This document shows positions 27,657 to 35,891 of a stretch of DNA of 64,000 bases, piece by piece (the stretch's first letter is position 1; every line of letters starts with the position of its first letter). This DNA is from Bacteroidales bacterium. GTDB taxonomy: Bacteria > Bacteroidota > Bacteroidia > Bacteroidales > UBA10428. Under the pieces are notes generated by a model. It saw nothing but the letters and a program-made list of their open reading frames with translations, was not told the origin of the DNA and searched no databases. The translations under genes were made by a program, and so were the position numbers. Location of the stretch: the NCBI GenBank assembly GCA_016934395.1, contig JAFGSZ010000067.1, positions 1-64,000 on the forward strand, in the 5' to 3' direction.

Positions 27657-28370
27657 TTATCCCAGGTTGCTTATTTGTTCAAGCTTTTGATAATCGACCA
27701 CTTTAATTTTTTTACCTGAAAGTTCAATTACCCCTTCCTGAGAAAACTTTGATAATGTTCGAATAGCATTGGAGGTAGTCATACTCGACAAATTGGCAAT
27801 TTCCTCACGGCTAAGACATACTTTTAATGTTTTTCCGTCGCTATCCATGCCATAGGTATCGATTAAAAACAGCAATGATTCTGCCAGCCTTCCGCGAATA
27901 TGTTTTTGTGTAAGTGTTACCGTTCTGTTTATTGTAAATCCCAGTTCAGATGCAAAAGCTTTAATAATCTGCATGGCCAGGATGCTGTTTTTCTGAAGCA
28001 CAGCGTAGAGGCTTTCTTTTAGAAAAATACAAATTGTGGAATCTTCCAGGGCTACTGCTGTAGCTGTATGGTTTTCTTCAGCAAATAATGCGCGATACCC
28101 GATAAATCCAACCGGACGCGCCAACCGCACAATCTGGTCCCTGCCGCCCATACCTTCTTTAAATACTTTTACTTTTCCCGAAGATAAACAAATGAGCCCT
28201 TTAGGCTTCTCTCCTTCTTTGAAAATTATTTCACCCCTTTTTACAAATTTACACTTATAATCTTGCTTTAAAATCTGTCTTTCATCCTCCGAAAGTACCC
28301 TGAAAACTGAATTCGTGTTTGTGACGCAATTCCAACAATTCTTGTCCATTTGAAAATATCTAATCTGCAA
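27657..28370 (-). CDS. Crp/Fnr-family transcription regulator
   Basis: A 237-residue regulator: cyclic-nucleotide-binding-type beta-roll at about 30-145 (KRGEIIFKEGEKPKGLICLSSGKVKVF), dimer helix at about 150-175, and a Crp-type winged HTH at about 190-235 with LSREEIANLSSMTTSNAIRTL as the recognition region. An N-terminal pair of cysteines (Cys9, Cys12) is present, but the full set of Fnr iron-sulphur cysteines is not evident. It is the last gene of a six-gene minus-strand operon, 24 bp after nadE. The ligand and targets are unknown; redox or energy status would be a reasonable guess. Confidence 0.92.
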   Translation of the reverse strand: MQIRYFQMDKNCWNCVTNTNSVFRVLSEDERQILKQDYKCKFVKRGEIIFKEGEKPKGLICLSSGKVKVFKEGMGGRDQIVRLARPVGFIGYRALFAEENHTATAVALEDSTICIFLKESLYAVLQKNSILAMQIIKAFASELGFTINRTVTLTQKHIRGRLAESLLFLIDTYGMDSDGKTLKVCLSREEIANLSSMTTSNAIRTLSKFSQEGVIELSGKKIKVVDYQKLEQISNLG

Positions 28371-28394
28371 TAAATTTTAATTCCTGAGAATATC

Positions 28395-30050
28395 TCAATA
28401 TCTGGCAACCAGGGGCATTCTCCTTCCAAATCCAAATGCCTTGGATGAAACCCTTAAAATTGGGGGTGTCTGAAAACGCTTATACTCATTCGCATTAACC
28501 ATTCGAATCACTTTATCCACAACACCCTGGTCTATGCCGCTTTGAATAATATCTTCTGCCGATTGTTTTAATTCAACATAGTGGTATAACACATCATCAA
28601 GCAGATCGTACTCCGGAAGTGAATCCGTATCTTTCTGATCGGGCCTTAACTCAGCCGAAGGGGGTTTTTTAATTGTATTTTCCGGGATCACTTCTTCAAT
28701 TCGATTGATGAATTTCGCCAATTTATAAACATCGGTTTTGTATACATCTCCCAATACAGACAGTCCCCCATTCATATCGCCATATAAAGTGCCATATCCC
28801 ACGGCCACTTCACTTTTATTGGAAGTATTTAATAAAATGGTATTAAACTTATTTGAGATTGCCATCAGCAATGTTCCCCGAATTCTTGCCTGTATGTTTT
28901 CTTCGGCAACATCAGGGGATAATTTTTTAAATACAGGCTGTAAAACCTTTTCGAAATTTTCGGCGATATCTTTTATCCCGATAATATCATGCTGTATCCC
29001 CATTTTTTCAGTAAGTTTTAGGGCATCAGTAACTGAATGATCTGAAGAATATTTAGACGGCAGAAGTAATACTCTTACATTTTCTTTACCCAGTGCCCTT
29101 ACGGTAAGTACACAGGTAACGGCTGAATCAATCCCGCCGGATAATCCGATAACTGCCTTTTTAAAATTCATTTTGCTGAAATAGTCCCGGATTCCCAAAA
29201 CCAGGGCATCGTGAATTTCTTCGATTATGTTACGTTCTTTTCGTACGGTTGTGGTCTGATTGTTTTTTAATATTTCTTCCACATCAAAATAGCGTACCTC
29301 TTCTTTAAAAAAATCCATCTGGTGAATGGTATACCCCAGGGAGTTTACCACACGCGAACCGCCATCAAAAATTAACTCGGTTTGTGCACCTACCTGGTTC
29401 ACATAAAATACCGGAAGTTGGTACAATTTTGCAGTGTTTATCAGTATCTGGTGTTTAATATCTTCCTGTGGATAAGAAAATGGCGAACCGGCAATATTAA
29501 TAATAAAATCAGGCTGCTGCTCAACCAGCTTTTTCATGGGATTTACAGTGTACATTTTATTTTTACCAAAATTGGTAAGTAAAGGCTGGTTGTACCATAA
29601 ATCTTCGCAAATAGTGAGCGCGATTTTATACCCTTTAAATTCAATAAGGCTGGTATTGGCGCCGGATTCAAAATACCTGTACTCGTCAAAAATATCGTAG
29701 GTAGGCAACAGCGACTTGTCTGTAATTTTAAAGACCGATTTATTATATAAAAAGAATGCCGCGTTAAAAAGGTTTTTCCCCTTATTGTGGTCGTTGATTC
29801 TTGGTGCACCAATTATGGCGCCAATATTTTCGGTTTCTGTTGCAATAACCTGAACAGCCTTTTCGCATTTCTCAATAAAGTATTTGTGCTCCAGTAAATC
29901 AAGCGGAGGATACCCGCACACCGACAATTCAGAAAAAACTATTAAATCGGCCTTTTGTTCCCTGGCTTTACGCACAGCATTAATAATAGCCTTTGTATTT
30001 AAATCAAAAGCTCCAATAATATAATTAAGCTGGGCTAGGGCAATTTTCAT
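28395..30050 (-). CDS. nadE: glutamine-dependent NAD+ synthetase
   Basis: Makes NAD+ from deamido-NAD+, ATP and glutamine. The 551-residue protein has an N-terminal nitrilase-type glutaminase domain (1-260; LIVFSELSVCGYPP, catalytic Cys in LTICEDLW, INIAGSPF) and a C-terminal synthetase domain with the ATP pyrophosphatase loop SGGIDS at 304-309, NTSNKSEVAVGYGTLYGDMNGG, and the KKPPSAELRPDQ motif. Length is standard for the glutamine-using two-domain form. It is flanked at 14 and 24 bp by the PorT-like and Crp/Fnr genes on the same strand. Confidence 0.97.
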   Translation of the reverse strand: MKIALAQLNYIIGAFDLNTKAIINAVRKAREQKADLIVFSELSVCGYPPLDLLEHKYFIEKCEKAVQVIATETENIGAIIGAPRINDHNKGKNLFNAAFFLYNKSVFKITDKSLLPTYDIFDEYRYFESGANTSLIEFKGYKIALTICEDLWYNQPLLTNFGKNKMYTVNPMKKLVEQQPDFIINIAGSPFSYPQEDIKHQILINTAKLYQLPVFYVNQVGAQTELIFDGGSRVVNSLGYTIHQMDFFKEEVRYFDVEEILKNNQTTTVRKERNIIEEIHDALVLGIRDYFSKMNFKKAVIGLSGGIDSAVTCVLTVRALGKENVRVLLLPSKYSSDHSVTDALKLTEKMGIQHDIIGIKDIAENFEKVLQPVFKKLSPDVAEENIQARIRGTLLMAISNKFNTILLNTSNKSEVAVGYGTLYGDMNGGLSVLGDVYKTDVYKLAKFINRIEEVIPENTIKKPPSAELRPDQKDTDSLPEYDLLDDVLYHYVELKQSAEDIIQSGIDQGVVDKVIRMVNANEYKRFQTPPILRVSSKAFGFGRRMPLVARY

Positions 30051-30064
30051 TTTAATTCATTCTT

Positions 30065-30754
30065 CTAAAACATTATTCCTAAACGAATCGCTAAATCTCT
30101 TGTGGTGATCTTATATGGATTTTCAGTAATATCAAGAAATCCGTTGGTATAAATAAGGCCGAGCATCAGGGATGTTTCCGAGCTAATGGAATATTCAATT
30201 CCCCCTCCAAAAAAATATCCTGCATTAAAAAATTTAATCGATTTTAAAATATTATCATTCTTTATATTCTCCGAGGCAACATCGGCCCGGGCACTTATAT
30301 TAATTTTACCCGAAAAACCCACCTGGGCAAAATAAGTAAAATAACCTATCTGATTAGTTTTAAGTTTTAAGCCTAGAGGTATGGTAATATACTTCAACTT
30401 ATAATTAACCGTAGATCCGGCCGGCAGCGTATCCACCTCGTCATACACCTGTAATAATACCTCATCATCATACTGTAATGATCCACCCTGTGTGCCAATA
30501 GAAATGCCCGAATATAAGGCATAATTTTTCTGAAAATACCGGTTGATCATCAATCCACCATTTAAACCAAAATCCATAGCTTCTTTTTCCACATTTTTCG
30601 CATCGGGATACAACCATGATAACTGCGGATCGATAAATACTCCAAGTTTTATATTTTGCGAAAACGAAGGAATACAAACAATAATCAGCGTAACCACCAG
30701 GGAAAAAAACCTGGTCTTTTGTTTAACCTGTAGCTTATGTATTAATTTTAACAT
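30065..30754 (-). CDS. PorT-family outer-membrane beta-barrel protein
   Basis: A 229-residue exported protein: signal peptide at about 15-33 (VVTLIIVCIPSFSQ) and a mature part of alternating strands ending in Phe, typical of small outer-membrane barrels. GVFIDPQLSWL, NGGLMINRYFQKNYALYSGISIG, LKYITIPLGLKLKT and the final RLGIMF resemble the PorT/OMP_b-brl_2 family. P. gingivalis PorT is needed for T9SS secretion, but the family also contains unrelated porin-like barrels, so a T9SS role is only suggested. It overlaps the upstream rsmG gene by 20 bp and ends 14 bp before nadE. Confidence 0.8.
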   Translation of the reverse strand: MLKLIHKLQVKQKTRFFSLVVTLIIVCIPSFSQNIKLGVFIDPQLSWLYPDAKNVEKEAMDFGLNGGLMINRYFQKNYALYSGISIGTQGGSLQYDDEVLLQVYDEVDTLPAGSTVNYKLKYITIPLGLKLKTNQIGYFTYFAQVGFSGKINISARADVASENIKNDNILKSIKFFNAGYFFGGGIEYSISSETSLMLGLIYTNGFLDITENPYKITTRDLAIRLGIMF

Positions 30755-31361
30755 GTATAATATTTTTTGTAGTAAAGTAAGGTTCTGAAAAAAAATCCTG
30801 AATAGTAAACACGGTGATTTTTTGTTTTATTGTTTTAAGCTCCTCACTAAAATCTCCACCCTTCAGGTATAAAATACCATTGGGCAGCTGGTGTTTTGAT
30901 CCGGAATGAATTTTACCCTTCACCCAATTTACAAAATTAGGCAAATTTGTAACAGCGCGACTAACAATAAAATCGAATTTTTTCCCCACATCTTCTGCCC
31001 TGGTCTTTTCTGCAGTACAATTTTTTAGTCCCAGTTCATGAATAAGAGTATTTACAACTTTAATTTTTTTCCCGATTGAATCGATCAGATAAAAATGTGC
31101 CTCAGGAAACATAATGGCCAGGGGAATTCCCGGGAAGCCGCCCCCGGTGCCAACATCCATTATAGATGTTCCGGGTTTAAAATTTATAAGTTTTGCAATT
31201 GACAATGAGTGTAACATATGATGCAGATAAATTTCATCAATATCCTTGCGTGAAATCAGGTTGATCTTTGAATTCCAGTTTCTGTAAAACGGCTCCAGTT
31301 GCTGATATTGAAGATATTGTTCCGGTATCAGGTCCGGAAAATAGTTAAAGATTGACTGCAT
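30735..31361 (-). CDS. rsmG: 16S rRNA (guanine(527)-N7)-methyltransferase
   Basis: SAM-dependent methyltransferase for G527 of 16S rRNA. The 208-residue protein has NLISRKDIDEIYLHHMLHSL, the SAM-binding MDVGTGGGFPGIPLA, FYLIDSIGKKIKVV and FDFIVSRAVTNL, all RsmG signatures. Length is normal for the family. It starts 8 bp after the sigma-factor gene and its end overlaps the next gene by 20 bp, so it is translated within the same operon. Confidence 0.95.
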   Translation of the reverse strand: MQSIFNYFPDLIPEQYLQYQQLEPFYRNWNSKINLISRKDIDEIYLHHMLHSLSIAKLINFKPGTSIMDVGTGGGFPGIPLAIMFPEAHFYLIDSIGKKIKVVNTLIHELGLKNCTAEKTRAEDVGKKFDFIVSRAVTNLPNFVNWVKGKIHSGSKHQLPNGILYLKGGDFSEELKTIKQKITVFTIQDFFSEPYFTTKNIIHVKINT

Positions 31362-31369
31362 CCCAAACT

Positions 31370-31972
31370 TTAAATTTTGCTGCCGGTATGCTTCAAAATA
31401 TTAAAAAGTAATTCCCGTGCCCTGAACAACTGGGCTTTTACGGTTCCAATAGGCAATTCAAGTTCTTCCGCTATTTCCTCGTACGAGAATTCTTTAAAAT
31501 ACCGCAATTCTATTAATTTCCTGTACCGGGGTTTTAATTTTGCCACAACATCGCGCATTAGCTTTGCCTTTTGCTGAGTAATAAGATGTTCTTCCGGATC
31601 AGGGGTATTTGATTGAATATTATGTGATGCGGCCTTTTCATGTTCCTCATCCTGGTGGTCGAGTGAAACATGATTCATTTTCTTTTTCCTGATAAAATCG
31701 ATACAATTGTTGGTGGCAATTTTAAACAACCAGGTGCTAAATGCGTAATTTGGCGCATATTGGTTGATATTTTTAAATGCTTTGCCAAAAGCTTCGATAG
31801 TAAGATCTTCAGCGTCACTCGGGTTGTTCACCATTTTTAATAACATAAAATAAATGGCGTCCCGATAACGCCCCATTAAATCTGCATAGGCTTTCTGATC
31901 ACCCTTTGATGCTCTCTGTACAAGCAGAAAATCGCGCTGTGCCTTTTCTGAAAGGTTAGTATTTACTTCCAT
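31370..31972 (-). CDS. ECF-type sigma-70 family factor
   Basis: A 200-residue RNA polymerase sigma factor with only regions 2 and 4. Region 2 (about 25-95) contains DAEDLTIEAFGKAFKNI and FSTWLFKIATNNCIDFIRKK; region 4 (about 140-195) contains LKPRYRKLIELRYFKEFSYEEIAEELELPIGTVKAQLFRARELL. An acidic, His-rich linker joins them. No anti-sigma gene (single membrane helix with zinc motif) is adjacent. It overlaps the GT2 gene by 10 bp and precedes rsmG by 8 bp. The targets are unknown; the operon context suggests envelope functions. Confidence 0.94.
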   Translation of the reverse strand: MEVNTNLSEKAQRDFLLVQRASKGDQKAYADLMGRYRDAIYFMLLKMVNNPSDAEDLTIEAFGKAFKNINQYAPNYAFSTWLFKIATNNCIDFIRKKKMNHVSLDHQDEEHEKAASHNIQSNTPDPEEHLITQQKAKLMRDVVAKLKPRYRKLIELRYFKEFSYEEIAEELELPIGTVKAQLFRARELLFNILKHTGSKI

Positions 31973-33105
31973 TTAATTCTTCTTCGTCTTAATCTAATTG
32001 AACCGTATAATATACTGTTAATTAATAACCCTACAAAATCAAAAAAAAGCGAAGTTAGTAATAAATACTTCTCATTCAAAAGCTTCGTTACTTTTTTAAA
32101 AAAAATTAATTGGACCAAAAGCCTGAAACCGAATGCCGGTAAGACAAAAAGAATAAAGTTTAAACTTAGAATCAGGTACAAAAAACAGGAGTAATAGATA
32201 AACCTGCTGATATTTTCAAGTCCAAGTAAAAATTTATGATTCTTTTTATAATATTTCCCCGTGGTAAAATGACGAGCTTTTTGCTGAAACCATTCTCCCC
32301 AGTTTTCTTTTGGCAGACTGCGTGTAAAACTATCTGCAGCAACTTCAATGGCAGTATTGTGCTTATTGGCAGTTTCATTAACAAACAAATCATCATCGCC
32401 TGAAAATAAATGATAGTGATTTGCAAATCCTTTATTTTGAAAAAAAAGGGATTTTCTGTAAGCTAAATTTCTTCCGATACCCATATACGGAATTTTGGCC
32501 AGAGCAAAACTAAAATATTGCATGGCAATAAAAAGCGTATCGTATCTTATATAATTATTCAGGAAAGTAGGCCTTGGAAAGTATCCGCCATAGCCAAGAA
32601 CAATATCAGTTTTTTTTGTAAAATTCCGCTGAATTCTGGATAGCCATTTATTGCTTACAGGTTCACAATCGGCATCCGTAAAAACAAGAATTTCGTTTTT
32701 TGCCGCTTTAATACCTACTGTAACAGCAAGCTTCTTTCCATGTGAAAATTTATTATCAGAGGGTATGCTGGTAGTTCTTAAATTCTTATATTTTTTTAGG
32801 AATTGGCTGATTACTTCGTCTGTTTCATCGGTTGAACAGTCATTTACTACAATAACTTCATAATCTTTATAATCCTGGGATAATATTGAGGGCAGAAATT
32901 TTTTTAAATTCTCCGCCTCATTCTTGGCACAGATTATTACTGATACCGGCTCTTTTTTAGCCCGAGGAGGAGTCTTTTTGTTATAAAAAACAATACGACT
33001 GTAAATGAAGAAATAAAAGAACAACTGGATAACTAAGGTTGTGAAAAAAATCCCAAGTATTATATAATTAATATGACCTAAAATACCAGAAATAACATCC
33101 CCCAT
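31963..33105 (-). CDS. membrane-bound family 2 glycosyltransferase
   Basis: A 380-residue protein with an N-terminal membrane helix (about 10-35), a cytoplasmic GT-A domain (about 50-270) and two or three C-terminal membrane segments (about 300-375). GT2 motifs: VSVIICAKNEAENL, VIVVNDCSTDET, FTDADCEP (the D-A-D metal site) and a late FSGDDDLFVNETA with the QKARHF acceptor-site motif (Q-x-x-R-W-like). This layout is that of processive or membrane-product transferases. First gene of the six-gene minus-strand operon and divergent from tgt. Confidence 0.88.
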   Translation of the reverse strand: MGDVISGILGHINYIILGIFFTTLVIQLFFYFFIYSRIVFYNKKTPPRAKKEPVSVIICAKNEAENLKKFLPSILSQDYKDYEVIVVNDCSTDETDEVISQFLKKYKNLRTTSIPSDNKFSHGKKLAVTVGIKAAKNEILVFTDADCEPVSNKWLSRIQRNFTKKTDIVLGYGGYFPRPTFLNNYIRYDTLFIAMQYFSFALAKIPYMGIGRNLAYRKSLFFQNKGFANHYHLFSGDDDLFVNETANKHNTAIEVAADSFTRSLPKENWGEWFQQKARHFTTGKYYKKNHKFLLGLENISRFIYYSCFLYLILSLNFILFVLPAFGFRLLVQLIFFKKVTKLLNEKYLLLTSLFFDFVGLLINSILYGSIRLRRRRIKWK

Positions 33106-33206
33106 GAATACGCTTTTTGAACAGTTTTATAATGATATTAAAACTATATAAAGTAAATGAAAAATTATCAATTTTTATGATCAATATTTTATTCAGTCTA
33201 AGTTTT

Positions 33207-33214
33207 TATCTTTG
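33207..33214 (+). promoter_or_regulatory. Bacteroidota -7 promoter element of tgt
   Basis: TATCTTTG is a perfect match to TAnnTTTG and lies 20 bp before the tgt ATG. No clear TTG -33 element is seen at the usual 19-bp spacing. Confidence 0.5.
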
Positions 33215-33234
33215 AGCCTTCTTAAATATTTATA

Positions 33235-34365
33235 ATGCAATTTAATATTAAATCAAACGATAAAGAATCGAAAGCAAGAACCGGTGTAATAACTACAGCT
33301 CACGGAAAAATTGAGACCCCTGTTTTTATGCCTGTAGGAACAGCCGGATCTGTAAAAGCAGTTCACCAGCGGGAACTGGAACATGATATAAAAGCGCAAA
33401 TTATTCTGGGGAACACCTATCATTTGTATTTACGTCCGGGAACAAACATTATTGAAAAAGCAGGAGGTTTGCATAAATTTATTAACTGGCCGTATCCCAT
33501 ACTTACCGACAGCGGAGGCTACCAGGTGTTTTCCCTTGCCGATAACCGCAAACTGAAAGAAGATGGCGCCCATTTTCAATCCCATATCGACGGATCAAAA
33601 CAAATTTTTACTCCTGAAAATATTGTAGATATACAACGGCAAATCGGAGCAGATATTATTATGGCTTTTGATGAATGTACACCATATCCGAGCGACTATA
33701 AATATGCTAAAGATTCTATGGGACTTACGCACAGATGGTTGAAGCGGGGAATTGATCAATTTAACCAGACGACTCCCCTGTTTGGATATGATCAAAGTTT
33801 TTTCCCAATTGTACAGGGAAGTACATACAAAGATCTTCGTTTGCAATCTGCTGAAACAATTGCTTCTTTTCAAATGGAGGGCAACGCTATAGGCGGATTA
33901 TCGGTTGGTGAACCAGCTGAAAAAATGTACGAAATGCTGGATGTAATTACTCCCATACTTCCGTTAGATAAACCCAGGTACCTTATGGGAGTTGGTATGC
34001 CCGATAATATTCTCGAAGCTATAGCTTTTGGAATTGACATGTTTGACTGTGTGATCCCTACACGAAACGGAAGAAACGGCATGCTCTTTACATCTGAAGG
34101 TATTATTAATATCAAAAATGAAAAGTGGAAAAACGACCTTTCCCCAATCGATGAGAGCGGAGGGTCATTTGTTGATACACAATATTCTAAAGCCTATCTG
34201 CGTCATTTAATCATATCGAAAGAAATACTGGGAGCTCAAATAGCAAGTATTCATAATCTGAGTTTTTATATGTGGCTGGTAGCGGAGGCAAGAGAAAAAA
34301 TAAAAGAAGGCTCTTTTTTAAACTGGAAAAATAAAATGATATCAACGTTAACATCCAGGCTGTAG
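33235..34365 (+). CDS. tgt: tRNA-guanine(34) transglycosylase
   Basis: Exchanges guanine for preQ1 at wobble position 34 of GUN tRNAs in queuosine synthesis. The 376-residue length is normal. The catalytic residues appear in TDSGGYQVFSL (substrate-recognition Asp) and MFDCVIPTRNGRNG (nucleophile Asp), with GGLSVGE in the pocket. The zinc site is unusual: where the family has C-x-C-x2-C, this protein has Gly309, Ser311 and Asp314, while the later His of SIHNL is kept. The active site itself is intact. It probably forms a unit with the lptG/F gene 106 bp downstream. Confidence 0.96.
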   Translation: MQFNIKSNDKESKARTGVITTAHGKIETPVFMPVGTAGSVKAVHQRELEHDIKAQIILGNTYHLYLRPGTNIIEKAGGLHKFINWPYPILTDSGGYQVFSLADNRKLKEDGAHFQSHIDGSKQIFTPENIVDIQRQIGADIIMAFDECTPYPSDYKYAKDSMGLTHRWLKRGIDQFNQTTPLFGYDQSFFPIVQGSTYKDLRLQSAETIASFQMEGNAIGGLSVGEPAEKMYEMLDVITPILPLDKPRYLMGVGMPDNILEAIAFGIDMFDCVIPTRNGRNGMLFTSEGIINIKNEKWKNDLSPIDESGGSFVDTQYSKAYLRHLIISKEILGAQIASIHNLSFYMWLVAEAREKIKEGSFLNWKNKMISTLTSRL

Positions 34366-34471
34366 AATGAAATTTAATCAATTAAATTGAATTGTTATTT
34401 TACATTAATTACTTTTATGCAAAATTCAGAGTTTATATTAAAACAGGATCAAAAAAAATTGAATTAACCCC

Positions 34472-35569
34472 ATGAGAAAATTAGGAATCAAAACGCTGGA
34501 TCTGTATATTATTAAAAAATTTCTGGGGACCTTTTTCTTTGCGCTAATTTTAATTATTGGCATTGCTATTATTTTCGATTTTTCGGAAAAAATTGATGAT
34601 TTTTTGGAAAATAATGCTCCGTTTAAGTTAGTAATTACTGAATATTACTTTAATTTCATTCCTTATTTTGCAGTATTATTCAGCTCGCTGTTTACGTTTA
34701 TCGCCGTTATATTTTTTACGTCACGTATGGCATTTAACACTGAAATTATCGCCATATTAAGCAGCGGCGTGAGCTTCAAACGATTGCTAGTACCCTATTT
34801 TATTTCCGCTTTAATTATTGCTGCTTTTTCTTTTGTACTTAATAATTATGTTATTCCGGTGGCCAATCAAAAACGTTTTGCATTTGAAGATATGTATTAC
34901 CATAAAAGGCCCCAATCCTTTAAAGAAAAAGATGTACATAAGCAAATAGAGCCTGGAATAGTAGTATATCTCGAAAGTTATAATACCACACACAATTATG
35001 GCCGTAAATTTTCCATTGAAAAATATGAAGACGGTCAGCTTAAGTCCAAATTACTCTCCGATGATATTCGTTGGGATACCATAAAAAACAAGTGGATCGT
35101 AAGAAATTATTATATCCGGGACTATTTAGATAACGGAAATCAACACATTACTACCGGGTTCGCTATTGATACTGCAATTAACATGAAACCCGAAGAATTC
35201 AGCCGGAGGGAAAATGCCAAAGAAGCCATGAAATTGAAGGAACTTAATGAATATATCGATAACCAGAAACTTCAGGGTTCGGGTATTGTTACCGACTTGT
35301 TAATAGAAAAGTACAAACGTTTTTCATTTCCCTTTGCTACATTTATTCTTACCCTTATCGGCGTTTCTGTTTCGAGCCGCAAAATCAGGGGTGGACTGGG
35401 CATGCATATTGGTATTGGTTTACTCATAAGTTTTTCATATTTGCTCTTTCTCCAGTTTTCCTCACAGTTTGCAATAGGTGGTTCTATTCCTCCATTATTA
35501 GCCGTGTGGATACCCAATATAGTATTCTCCTTTGTAGCCGTTTACCTGTATAGCCTTACTCCCAAATAA
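34472..35569 (+). CDS. LptF/LptG-family LPS export permease (YjgP/YjgQ)
   Basis: A 365-residue inner-membrane protein with the family layout: membrane helices at about 15-40, 60-85 and 100-125, a periplasmic beta-jellyroll domain (about 130-270), and three C-terminal helices (about 285-360). N-terminal LDLYIIKKFLGTFFFAL and the AILSSGVSFKRLL coupling helix identify the YjgP/YjgQ family, which with LptB drives LPS from inner membrane to the Lpt bridge. LptF and LptG cannot be told apart here. It follows tgt in the same direction. Confidence 0.92.
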   Translation: MRKLGIKTLDLYIIKKFLGTFFFALILIIGIAIIFDFSEKIDDFLENNAPFKLVITEYYFNFIPYFAVLFSSLFTFIAVIFFTSRMAFNTEIIAILSSGVSFKRLLVPYFISALIIAAFSFVLNNYVIPVANQKRFAFEDMYYHKRPQSFKEKDVHKQIEPGIVVYLESYNTTHNYGRKFSIEKYEDGQLKSKLLSDDIRWDTIKNKWIVRNYYIRDYLDNGNQHITTGFAIDTAINMKPEEFSRRENAKEAMKLKELNEYIDNQKLQGSGIVTDLLIEKYKRFSFPFATFILTLIGVSVSSRKIRGGLGMHIGIGLLISFSYLLFLQFSSQFAIGGSIPPLLAVWIPNIVFSFVAVYLYSLTPK

Positions 35570-35891
35570 TGAGGGTGTCTAATAAGAAATTATTTCTCGC
35601 GAAGACGATAACAGGTTAGCAGTTGATAACCAAACATTTGCGACTTAGCGGTTTTGCATGAATTCCTTGTGTTCTGACTTATTGGACAGCCTCTTTCTAA
35701 TCAGGCCATTTTTTAACAGGCAAATTTTAATAAATTGTGATTTAAATACTTATCATTATCCGTTAAGCTTAATCAGGTAAAAATTTTTTTAATTACCGGG
35801 GATTTATTAACGTTGTACTCTTTTTTCAAAAAAATTATCCCAGTAATTTTTTATACAGACCAACAATAAAGTATTCATTAATATTAATAAA
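35570..35891. other. 322-bp intergenic region holding a MITE-like element
   Basis: No gene was found. The left part (35571-35693) is bounded by near-identical inverted repeats and is described separately. The right part is AT-rich leader DNA ahead of the carboxyltransferase gene, where a promoter is expected but not clearly identified. Confidence 0.6.
35571..35693. repeat. MITE-like element with 16-bp terminal inverted repeats
   Basis: The left end GAGGGTGTCTAATAAG (35571-35586) and the right end CTTATTGGACAGCCTC (35678-35693) are inverted copies matching at 14 of 16 positions. The 123-bp element has no coding capacity and starts 2 bp after the lptG/F stop codon. Ends of the type GAGG-TGTC-AATAAG look like those of transposase-mobilised elements. 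No clear target-site duplication is seen, and no transposase gene is present in the window. Confidence 0.5.
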
